NCBI GenBank assembly: GCA_036250195.1
Contig: JAVHZZ010000005.1
Span: 133,254,147 to 133,318,146, forward strand
Length of the DNA: 64,000 nt
Origin: Mixophyes australis
Lineage: Eukaryota; Chordata; Amphibia; Anura; Limnodynastidae
Direction: 5' to 3'
Part shown: positions 54,809 through 64,000 of the stretch, piece by piece
Position numbering within the stretch: the first letter of the stretch is position 1
Layout: every line of letters starts with the position of its first letter
Program-made: the position numbers and the translations under genes
The notes under the pieces: model-generated
What the model saw: only the letters and a program-made list of their open reading frames with translations
Told to the model about the DNA's origin: nothing
Databases searched by the model: none

Positions 54809-55150
54809 CTATACTAATTGGGACATGTAATGGTGTTTTAGCATGCTCAGAAAGCTATTTCCCCTAGCTGTAACTTTCTGAATACTTGGTTTCAACTCTG
54901 GCATAACATAAAGACATACTCCTCCTTTCCTTTTATTTACCCTATCTCTCCTGAAGAGAGAATAGCCTTCCAAGTCAACTGCCCAGTCATGTGTATCATC
55001 CCACCAGGTTTCCGTAATACCTATAATTTCATATTGCTCTTTCATTGCTACTAGTTCTAACTCCCCCATTTTACCTGTCAGGCTTCTTGCATTTGCAAGC
55101 ATACACTTAAGTCTATTGCCTCCCTTAGGTATTTCTTTTTGCTTTAACAA
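54809..55150 (-). pseudogene. CR1 ORF2 endonuclease, N-terminal part
   Basis: 113 codons: LKCMLANARSLTGKMGELELVAMKEQYEIIGITETWWDD (NARSL Asn and TETW Glu of the EEP family), then GYSLFRRDR and GGVCLYV. This is the start of the CR1 endonuclease that nicks target DNA. The following part is in other frames and is split by the hAT element at 53677-54663. Confidence 0.85.
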
Positions 55151-55402
55151 GGGCTTCTCCTTATCGTCTATACTTCCCTTTCACCCCTCTCCACCCTAAA
55201 AGACTCTTGTGAAATTCCTAGTTACTACTTTCAATGTCTATCCCTTAAATACTTGCTTGACCCCCCCCCCCAGAAACCTAGTTTAAAATCTCCTTAAACC
55301 TTCTAACCATCCTCTCCCCAAGCACAGCAGCCCTCTCCTCATTCAGTTGCAATCCATCATGACAATAAAGATGGCAACTGATCGAGAAATCAGCCCAGTG
55401 CT

Positions 55403-55714
55403 CTAGGAATCCAAAACCCTCCTTCCTACACCAATCTTTTTTAGCCACACGTTAGCAACCCTAATCTCCCGCTGCCTCCCTGGACTAGCACGCGGCACTG
55501 GTAGTATTTCTGAAAATACTACCTTGTATGTCTTAAGTTTGCGACCTATGTCCCTGAAATCATTCTTTAGGACACCCCTTCTTCCTCTAACTCGGTCATT
55601 GGTACCAACATGCACCAAAACCGCCGGGTCATTCCCAGCCCCTCCCAACAATCTGTTCAATTGATCAGCAATAGTCCGAACCCAACACCCAGGAGACAAC
55701 ACACTGTTCGGCAT
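55403..55714 (-). pseudogene. CR1 ORF1, SGNH-esterase-like domain fragment
   Basis: Reads VLVHVGTNDRVRGRRGVLKNDFRDIGRKLKTYKVVFSEILPVPRASPGRQREIRVANVWLKK. The HVGTND block and the ILPVP block are characteristic of the esterase domain in CR1 ORF1. The catalytic Asp/His block that normally follows (DGLHL) is missing or shifted. ORF1 remnants continue with frame changes to about 56200. Confidence 0.8.
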
Positions 55715-56350
55715 GCATGGTCCCTGTAACAGATTGCCTTATCTACCTTCCTAATATTGAATCCCTACCACCACCACAATCTGCCTGGGTCCCTGAGTAA
55801 CTTTGGTTCCCTCTATGCTGGAAAGACCGTTCCCCTGGTTGCTAGAGGAAGCAGTCTCGCCCAACTCTAATATTTCTGAGCTGCCTTCCAAAGTATCTTC
55901 ATCCAACCTGACAAATCTGCTGGGATTGCTTAGCTCAGAACTGGTCTGCCTCTTCCTCCCTCTGCTACCCCTAGTAACTGTTACCCAGCTACCTATCTGT
56001 GCATCCTCCTCTGTCTCTGCTCCAACCTGCTCAGCTAACTCATCAACGATGAGCTGTAAACTCTGGCAATTTCTCTCAATGCTTCAATGGTCTACTTTAG
56101 ATCAGTTACATGGGTTTCCAAAGAGACCAATTGCTCACATTTCTCACAGAGGTATAAACCTTGAAACACTTGCTCCAAGTGTGCATACATATGAAAAGAT
56201 ATGCATTGAGTGAGATCATCATGCCTGCTACCACTCGTCTTATTATGACTATCTTAACTTCTGACAGCCTACAGTGAACTCAAAAGTACTAGCCTTTTCT
56301 AGGCCCTTACCAGATTAAACCCCTTCCTGGATTCAACTCCTTACTGGATC

Positions 56351-57780
56351 TAACTCAACACTTTAAACAAACGGCGCTTGAAATCAAAATGCAGTGGAAA
56401 TCACAAGCTCATAAAAAAAATTCACATCTCCGTGCCTAATCCACATATCACTTTAACATTTGTATCCTTTGTCAGTCACAATATGGGGATTCCAGAAAAG
56501 TTTTATCAATCTTGCCTCACTCTGAGAGTCAAAAAATAATTTAGTTTGTGGTCAGTGAGAGCGGAGGGGAGGAAGAGGAGGGTGTCGGGCCTTTTTTCTA
56601 ATGGTTTTTGTTTTTTAATATGTGCTGGCGGACAAGCAGGTACGTCAGGTGGTGAGGAGCTCCCTGCATTGCTTACCCCACTTACTGCCGGCATTGAGTT
56701 GAGGTCACATGACACAGCTGCTGTCGGTCAGATGAGCAATCCGATTCATGCAAATCTGTGGCTGTCGGCACTCTGAGAACTGTGCTTTATTGATACTCCC
56801 GGCCAGAAGCCACAATTTTAAACTCAAAGAGCTGAATGCGGCTCGAGAGCTGGCCACCTTTGCAGTAATGCATTGTTAAAAACGAAGAATAAATTATCAA
56901 ATACAAATTTAAGGTGTAGATGTTAATAAGGAAACTAATTTTTAAAAGTAATTACATACGTATTCCACAGTTTTTCTTTTTGCATATCACCAAAACAATT
57001 AAAATATTAGAAACTCTTTTGTGAAGAGATTTTTGAGAAGTGGCACAAACCACGACACAAGTGAGCACTGCGAAAGAACCCCACTTGTGGACAGATTGCT
57101 TTGCTGTTGAGTCTCCCAAATTCAGGATATTTTCAACTTTTTTAAAGTATTGGCAAATAGCAAGCAAGTGAACCATTGCCTTGGAAAATTGCATCCACCT
57201 AGATAGGAGTTTATTATTTTTATTACAAATTCAAGCTTTAAAGTAAAGGTGTCGATAAATTTGTTTTTATAGGTGTTCTAAAATTTGCATCATTTTTCAA
57301 TTTTAGTACAACTAGAGACATATTTCTATCATCTTTTGGAGGGAATTCAATTCGGTAGTTTTTATCCCAGTAGTTTTATACCATAATTACGGTAGTTTTA
57401 TCCCACGTTGCTTTTTAACAGTAACGCGGCCGATTGAATACCCCCTTTTGAGCCAGTAAAATTTAGTCTTGTGTATTTCACCAACATTTAAAAGTCACAA
57501 AACTAGTTGAAACTAACAAGTCACCTATTGTATGTGAAAAGTGAACATTGAAACATGTCATTAAGTATAATTAAAGGACAAATTGTAGTAAAAACATGTC
57601 AAAGCTAAAGTTAGTTTGCTTTGTATATCCGATCATATAAATCACTTCTGGAAAATTGTGACCCACACACTGTACTGCTGTGTATTTCCTGACATCTGTG
57701 CTTCCTTATTCTAGTAAGCTGTAGATCCTGGGAACACACTAACTGTAGTTCGTTTTAATTTCATTAACATTTTTCTATGG
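56351..57780. other. No gene recognised
   Basis: Contains a stretch (56540-56870) ending GAATGCGGCTCGAGAGCTGGCCACC, which recalls hAT-type ends, but no partner repeat or duplication was found. The rest is AT-rich and unassigned. Confidence 0.45.
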
Positions 57781-57781
57781 T

Positions 57782-57871
<90 letters not shown>
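57782..57871. repeat. (TG)n(TA)n microsatellite
   Basis: About six TG units followed by roughly 38 TA units, uninterrupted. The frame of alternating Tyr/Ile through it is not a gene. Confidence 0.97.
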
Positions 57872-57875
<4 letters not shown>

Positions 57876-58800
57876 AAGTATTGTGCTGTTTTCTGTGGAC
57901 ATTAAGGCTGCCAATATACAGTGTGAGACTACAAATTGTGATCGGTGGTAAGAGTCAGATGCTTTTCTACTGCTGAGGTCTTAATGCTGGATATACAGAT
58001 ATGCTGTTTATTCTTTTGCCTTATGTGAGTGCAACTATTGCATTTTTATTGAAATAAATGTGTTACTTATATACTACACTATATCAATCATTATTCCTTT
58101 TCATGCATTATCTGTGGAGTTAATGAGGAGAAATATTTCCATATGCAATAGTTTGATGCAAGCATCCAGTAACAGATAAGCCATATGTGAAATTTTTTCT
58201 GGTACGTGGAATACCAATTGGTGTGTCACAAGCATGTTTTCTGTGTGAACTAACCCACTGGTGTGGTTTAAATAATACGGTGATCAATGAACTTAAGCAC
58301 TGGGTGATTAATGAGAATTTTACGAAACATACTACATGATTATCGATTTCCATCATTTTTTTATCTATGTGGTGAGATCCAGACGGAAGGATCCTGAGAA
58401 CCAGTTGACTTCTACATGTTATGAGCATTGTCAAAGTTTACATCTGGTACGCATACCACTTTGTAAACATATTATCTCACAATCTATTATTACACCATGA
58501 GGTGCCCTGCTTTTCTATCTTTTGTAGATTTATTTTCGTCCGGATTGACCATCTGGTAATATGCAATTGGGCTGCCGCTTAAACATAAGACTGTGTATGC
58601 CATTCTAAATCTCTTCTGCACTGCTGCTGTTTGGACTATACACATTAGGACAGTTATAAACTGAACTTGATTTTGTGAATAGTGCCATTTACACTTTTAT
58701 ATTGCTTTTTGATATATATAGATATATAGTTGCAGGAGAGAATATTAAACTTTAGGAGTTAATTATTTGTTTAAAAGAGACACTACTTTCTTCACAGGGT
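57872..58800. other. No gene recognised
   Basis: A 104-codon frame at 58120-58434 (minus) shows no recognisable domain. Could be 3' noncoding DNA of the L1 fragment to its right. A short GATATATA repeat is near 58710. Confidence 0.4.
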
Positions 58801-58809
58801 GTCGGTGTG

Positions 58810-59760
58810 TTGACTTCCAGGACTGGGCTATAGTGTTGCGTGCAGCGATCAGGATATGGCTAAAGTCATGTTTGGCATGTAACAGGAATTGTGGAGGGTA
58901 ATGGAATAACAAGGGAGCCTATGGGGTAGGGGAAAGAGTCTGGGTAATTACTTTATTGGCTAAAGCAACGACGTGCACCCAAAACATCTGAATAAGGAGG
59001 AAATTGCAAAATATGTGTATCAAGTCTCCTAGTACATTGCACTCACGCCAGCAGAATGTCAATTAAGCGGGCCACATCGTGGGGTGTCTGGCCGGAGTGA
59101 GTTATAGCCTGTTAATGAATTTTACCTTTTTTTTCTGTAAGATTGATACATTGAAATATTAGGTAACAGTTCAGGAAAATAGCTTCCCATTGGTCACTAG
59201 CTAGGTCAAGATGGATGTCTACTTTCCATTGCAATTGTATTTTAGTTTTATTCTCTAATGTAGGGGGAAAGGGAAAAATGGTATCAGAAGGTTATGTTGG
59301 CTTTGTTGTCTCCTTTTGGCAACTTCGTATATAGCAAAGCCGAAGGCGGTGGAATACTTAAACCCTGTCTTGGGAGGGAATTAAACCAATATCTTAGCAG
59401 ATGGTACTTAAAGAATTCCCGGGCATGGAGATGAAACGTTTTCCCTTATTTGTGTGAAAGAGAACAGGCCTGGTCCTTCAAGCAAATCAGTAAGTGCGGT
59501 TATACCACTTGTTATCCAGAGATTGAGATTCAGATCTGTGATTAAACTAGCCCAAACAGCTATTGAGATATTTCTAGTGGGAACCCTAACTTCAGGGTTA
59601 GTCGCCAACACTCTATCCCACACCACCTTGGAGTGTCTAGTTGTCTGCGGCAGTAGGGCACTCAAAGGTTGCCAAGATTTGGGGACCCAAACCAGGTGGG
59701 GGGAAATGAGAGTTTAAGTGCCTTTTCCAAATCAACCCACGGTTTTTGATATATGGACAG
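58810..59760 (-). pseudogene. L1-type LINE ORF2 C-terminal fragment
   Basis: Minus-strand translation of 59408-59720 gives WVPKSWQPLSALLPQTTRHSKVVWDRVLATNPEVRVPTRNISI, then GITALTDLLEGPGLFSFTQIRE, the post-RT region seen in fish and frog L1/Tx1 ORF2 proteins. Further left, KVDIHLDLASDQWEAIF fits the segment that follows. Frames are broken by stops, and the RT core itself is absent, so it is a dead piece. It is a different lineage from LINEs 1 and 2. Confidence 0.6.
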
Positions 59761-60530
59761 AGATTATTCTCTAAGTTGAGTAAATACCATGATGCTTGCC
59801 TTTTTTCCCAAGTCTGGTAGGGACAAGCCTATCTATTTGGGTAGATTCATCTGGGAGCTAGCTATATGGGGCATTTTGTCTTATTTTTAATCACAGCTTT
59901 ATAAATGTCACCAAAGCTTCACAAATATCCTCACTGCTGCCCTCTTTGTAGCTCCTGAGTAGATACTTTTTGAAAAAAGTATGTAAACAAAATTGATCAC
60001 TGCTGCTCATCATTCAGGAAATGGTTATATACCTTTGCCAAACAATTTTATTATTTAACAATGAAAGATTTATAAATGGAGAACATTGAAGATAGTTGTC
60101 AAAATTCCTATGAGTGACCATCCCAGCAAATTTACCCACAGATTTCACTTAATGCTTTGAGAAATTGAGGAAAAATCTCCAACATGTTAAACCTTTCATG
60201 GAAGGTTACACAGGAGAAAGCTCTTTCTCTGTAAAACAAAAAAAATTGCACTGTGTACTAGGTTTGCAAAGTTACATCTGAACAAAACACAACACTTGTC
60301 GAGCACAGTGCTGGAAGGATGATTTGAGATTATTATTAAGCCACAGGATATGAATGCCACAGATTAATGGAGTTTATCCTTATCTCCTTTATGCCAGAGT
60401 ATTCTAGAGACAAATATTACTTCACTTTTTCACATGACTTCTTTGTGTTGGTTATTTTTTATTAAATGACAAAATAAAGTTTTGCCACATAAGATTAAAA
60501 ATATGCATTAAATATTAGGACTAGATTATT
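59761..60530. other. No gene recognised
   Basis: AT-rich DNA without supportable features. Confidence 0.5.
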
Positions 60531-60532
60531 TA

Positions 60533-60964
60533 CAGTGGATGGAAAAATTCTGTACATCCTTATTGAAATTGCAGATGTTTCTGGTGTGAATCCTGAAATC
60601 AAGATAAATAATGTCCAGCTTTGAAACCAACAAAATTCAAATGAAAAAACAAAAAGACAATTTTTGGAAAAGAATGAAAAACAAACAAAAAACCTTACAA
60701 TACCCTGGTTGCACACTTTCACAATTGAACTGTTGCTATGTTGGGAGTTAACCAGTCAAAACCATGTGCAAAGTTCATTAGAATATAGCTGTCAACAATA
60801 ATAGTGATTGTGATTAACCCCAAATAAAGATCAGCTGTTCGTGTACAATTTCCTTGCAGATGTCTTGGTTGCATCCTTGTTGAAAGATACCAGGAGACGG
60901 GTATAAAAGCATTTCAAAGATATTACATATATCATGGAACACTGTGAAGGCTATCATCAATAAG
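60533..60964 (+). mobile_element. Tc1/mariner relic, 5' part
   Basis: Starts CAGTGGATGGAAAAATTCTG after TA. Carries the noncoding stretch ending ATTAACCCCAAATAAAGATC (shared with 12160-12190), then the start of a transposase readable as LLKDTR...KAFQRY..., with a following GTLWKNTVK-type region in broken frames. It is cut at 60964 by the hAT element, inside the sequence ATCATCAATAAG. Same Tc1 family as at 12150. Confidence 0.65.
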
Positions 60965-63900
60965 TAGGGGTGTGCACCGGCCACTTTTGGGGTTTTGGGT
61001 TCTGATTAGCTTGAGGTTTTGGGTTCTGATTTTTTTTTAAAAGAGCATAAGTGCTAAAATCCATATTTTAGTTTTTTTTTTTTCATTCCTACACTATTAT
61101 TAACTTCAATAACATTCATTTCCACTAATTTCCAGTCTATTCTGAACACCTCACAATATTGTTTTTAGTCCAAAAGGTTGCACCGAGGTAGCTGGATGTC
61201 TAAGCTAAGCGACACAAGTGGGCGGCACAAACACGTGGCCCATCTAGGAGTGGCAGTGCAGTGGCAGACAGGATGGCAGTTTGCAAGAGTTTGCTAGAGG
61301 TGCAAGATGGAATTGTACTTGGGCCCTGCCACCCACCCTGATGTTGTTGAAATAGGACATGCGCACTTTAACAAACCAATCATTTCAGCGACAGGGCCTA
61401 CCAAACTACTGTGGCTAAAAATAATTGGTTTGTTTGGGCCCCCACACCAAAAAAGCAATTCATCTCTCCCTGTAGAAACTAAACTGGCTCTACTGAGGCA
61501 AGATGTCGTCCTCATCCTCCTCTTCTGATTCCTCGCCCCCTTCAGTGTGTACTTCCTCATCCTCACACATTATCAATTCGTCCCCGCTGGACTCCACAAC
61601 CACAGGTCCCTCTGTAGTCTCTGGAGGCCAGTGCTGGTCTTGATTGAAGAATTGATAGTTCATTTTTATGAACATCATTTTTTCAACATTTTGCAGAAGC
61701 AACCTCCTTCGCCGCTCACTGACCAGGTTCCCCGCTGCACTAAAAACTCTTTCCGAATACACACTGAAGGGGGGACAACTCAGGTAAAATAGAGCCAGTT
61801 TGTACAGGGGCTTACAAACTGCCTTTTTTTCCTGCCAGTAAAAATAAGGACTGTCTGACATGTCTACTTGGATGGTGTCAGCAAAGTAATCCTCCACCAT
61901 TTTTTCAATAGTGACAGCATCCAATGCAGCGACAGTAGACATGTCTGTAATGGTTGGCAGGTCCTTCAGTCCGGACCAGATGTTCTCAGCATCCCCGCTA
62001 GCGGGTCTTTTAGGAAAACTGAGCTTTTTCCTCGCAGCCACAGGTGTTGAAGAAAATGAAGGAGGAGCTGTTGGCATGTCACGGTCCTCTTCAGAGGACA
62101 ATCTCCTGACCAGCAGGTCTTTGCACCGCTGTAGACTTGTGTCCGCCGGAAACAGACACAACATACGCTTTAAACCGAGGATCCAGCACGGTGGCCAGAA
62201 TGTATTCCTCTGACTTTAAAAGAGTGACCAGCCTCAGATCCTGGCAAAGCGTACGAAGGGCTTCATCCACAAGAGCTACATGCTTTGTTGAATCGCAATG
62301 CTTTACTAGCTCCTCCCTCAATTTCTCCAGCTGCTTCTGCAACAGCCTGATCAGGGGAATCACCTGACTCAAGCTGGCAGTGTCGGAACTGACTTCTCGT
62401 GTGGCAAGTTCAAACGGCTGGAGAACCTTGCACAACACGGAAATCAGTCTCCACTGCGCTTGACTCAGGCGCATCCCCACTCCTTTGCCTATATCGTAGG
62501 TGGCTGTGTAGGCTTGAATGGCCTTTTGCTGCTCCTCCATCCTCTGCAGCATATAGAGGGTGGAGTTCCAGCGCGTCACAACCTCTTGTTTGAGGTGATG
62601 GCAGGGAGGTTCAGCCTTTTTTGATGTTGCTCGAGTCTGCGGTAGGCAGTGGCAGAATGCCGAAAGTGTCCAGCAATTTTTGCGCGCCACCGCAAGCATC
62701 TCCTGCACACCCCTGTCACTCTTGAGGTAATGCTGCACCACCAAATTTATGGTGTGGTCAAAACATGGGACGTGCTGGAAATTGCCCATATGTAATGCCC
62801 GCACAATGTTACTGGCGTTGTCTGACACCACAAATCCCCAGGAGAGTCTAAGTGGGGTAAGCCACTGCGAGATTATTTCCCTCAGTTTCTGTAAGAGTTT
62901 GTCAGCGTTGTGCCTCTTATTAAAACCGGTGATACACAACGTTGCCTGCCTTGTAACGAGCAGCCGTTGTGGAGATGCTGCTACTGATGCAGCTGCTGCT
63001 ATTGCTGCGAAAGGCGATGCATCTACCCAGTGGGCTGTCACAGTCATATAGTCCTTAGTTTGCCCTGAACCACTTGTTCACATGTCCGTGGTTAAGTGGA
63101 CAGTGGGTACAACCGCATTTTTCAGAGCACTGAGGACACTTGTTTGTACTTCTCTGTACATCCCGGGTATCGCCTGCCTAGTGAAGTGGAATCTCTATGG
63201 GATTTGGTACCGGGGACACAATACCTCCATCAACCGTCTAAATCCCACTCCACTGATGGCGGACACACCAACATAGCTGTTTACGGCCACAGTTATCCGC
63301 TTTGCCATAGGATGACTACTGTCTTACTTCGTGCTCATGGCAAACGACTGTTGGACGGTCAACTGTTTGGTGAAAGACGTAGCGTTCTTACGACTTCCCC
63401 TCTGGGAAGATGACCGACTACCACCAGCAGCGGCAGTAGTAGGCGTACCGCTGCAGGATTCCTCGGATGAATCCCGGATTGAAGAGAACTCAGTCTGGCT
63501 GGTGACATGGCCTGCAGGACTAAATCTGATGGAGATCGTGGAGGAAGTTGACGAGGAGGGTGTTGGTGGTGTGTATTTAACAGGACCAAGGGATTTAGGT
63601 GTCCCTGGACTGCTGACGGTCCTAGCCACAGGTCCTGAACTAAACTCTGAACTATGAAGGTTCTTCTGGTGACGTATAAGGAAGGATGTCACTAGGTGGC
63701 CAAGATCCTTACCCCTGCTTATTTGAGCTTTACATAAGCTACATATGGCCATACATTCGTTGTCCGGATTGGGATAAAAATAACTCCAGACGGAAGAGGT
63801 GGATTTTTTGGTCTTCTGACCAGGCATGACGATGGGCTTTTTCATCCCATGGACAACAACTGTTTCCCCCCCTGGTGCCTCATTTAAGATAACCACATCA

Positions 63901-64000
63901 GCATCCTCCTCGTCAAGTTCCTCCTCAGCGGCAGCTACATCAATATCCTACTCCCGGTGTACAACATTGACACCTTCATTAGCCAAATCTGTAACTGGAC
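60965..64000 (-). mobile_element. Large hAT transposon with transposase, right end outside window
   Basis: Begins TAGGGGTGTGCACCGGCCAC, which recalls termini of hAT elements in fish and frogs. Transposase is on the minus strand (61490-63950). The right terminus and the target duplication lie beyond position 64000, so the left boundary rests on the switch from Tc1 sequence only. Confidence 0.8.
61490..63950 (-). pseudogene. hAT transposase (BED finger, RNase H-like core, hATC)
   Basis: BED finger at 63324-63896 (SSVWSYFYP, CSLCKAQI, then H...RHQKNLH). Core at 62091-63047: VSDNASNIVRAL, CFDHTINLVVQHYL (the C..H pair), VVTRWNSTLYMLQRM and VLDPRFK. C-terminal hATC dimerisation region at 61490-62164: LFYLSCPPFSVYSERVFSAAGNLVSERRRRLLLQNVEKMMFIKMN. 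An acidic tail ends it. Lesions: three in-frame stops (63948-63950, 63324-63326, 63078-63080) and one frameshift near 62150. All domains are otherwise present, so the copy is dead but not very old. Resembles ZBED-type hAT. Confidence 0.88.

Larger units (their letters stand above)
52194..56350 (-). mobile_element. CR1-type LINE, interrupted by a hAT element
   Basis: Minus-strand LINE. ORF1 esterase-like part at 55403-55714, endonuclease start at 54809-55150, more endonuclease and linker in 53240-53670 and 54664-54800, RT in about 52480-53100. Non-CR1 DNA 53677-54663 splits it. The RT reads, in several frames, the CR1 pattern GNYRPVSLTS and a DFAKPFDTVPH-type motif. The 3' end touches gypsy LTR copy f at 52193. 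The 5' limit near 56350 is approximate. Confidence 0.85.

Noticed and set aside
56540..56870. Another hAT element end (GAATGCGGCTCGAGAGC)
   Set aside because: No partner inverted repeat and no 8-bp duplication found by eye.
57785..57976. Frame with alternating Tyr-Ile
   Set aside because: Translation of a TA microsatellite.
58120..58434. 104-codon frame on the minus strand as a possible host gene
   Set aside because: No domain, no splice context, and neighbouring sequence is an L1 remnant and a microsatellite.

Overview
This window looks like repeat-dense, intergenic DNA from a non-mammalian vertebrate, most likely an amphibian (probably a frog). I infer this from the mix of elements: a young env-bearing gamma/epsilon-like endogenous retrovirus, Ty3/gypsy elements of two kinds (one with integrase ahead of reverse transcriptase, one chromodomain type), L1/Tx1-type LINEs with triple CCHC knuckles in ORF1, a CR1 LINE, several hAT elements and Tc1/mariner relics. 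I found no convincing host gene, tRNA, rRNA or CRISPR array. Salamander, lungfish or another repeat-rich vertebrate cannot be excluded.

Layout. 1-4760: old minus-strand retrovirus relic (gag, protease, RNase H, integrase; reverse transcriptase core deleted) with a possible LTR. 4761-6094: gag start, primer-binding site and LTR of a Gmr1-like gypsy element (LTR family starting TGTGAC). 6095-12150: mostly unassigned DNA with two short hAT elements (7348-7977 and 11050-11465), each with a perfect 8-bp target duplication. 12150-15040: Tc1 relic split by a retroviral solo LTR, then a second solo LTR with CATG duplications. 15205-23868: pile of TGTGAC-type LTRs in both orientations, a related LTR family, and a Tc1 element (18931-21868) itself carrying LTRs. 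23869-37935: two L1/Tx1-type LINEs head to tail on the minus strand; the second is split by a chromodomain gypsy element (30141-about 34070). 37940-41384: Gmr1-like gypsy body, minus strand, order gag-protease-integrase-RT. Its 5' LTR (41385-52193) is split by a nearly intact provirus, 41493-51253, with CCGC duplications and LTRs about 1.6% diverged. 52194-about 56350: CR1 LINE interrupted by a hAT element (53677-54663) that holds a 29-bp minisatellite and a long hairpin. 56350-60530: unassigned DNA, an AT microsatellite and an L1 ORF2 tail. 60533-64000: Tc1 relic interrupted by a large hAT element whose transposase runs to the right edge.

The history can be read from nesting. The provirus is the youngest large insertion (inside the Gmr1-like LTR); the hAT at 53677 is younger than the CR1; the hAT at 60965 is younger than its Tc1 host; the chromodomain gypsy is younger than LINE 2. 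The provirus keeps an open gag (myristoylation signal, PPXY, zinc knuckle), an in-frame TAG readthrough junction to protease, one frameshift inside pol, and an open env, so it is the part of the window most likely to have been recently active. Everything else coding is broken.
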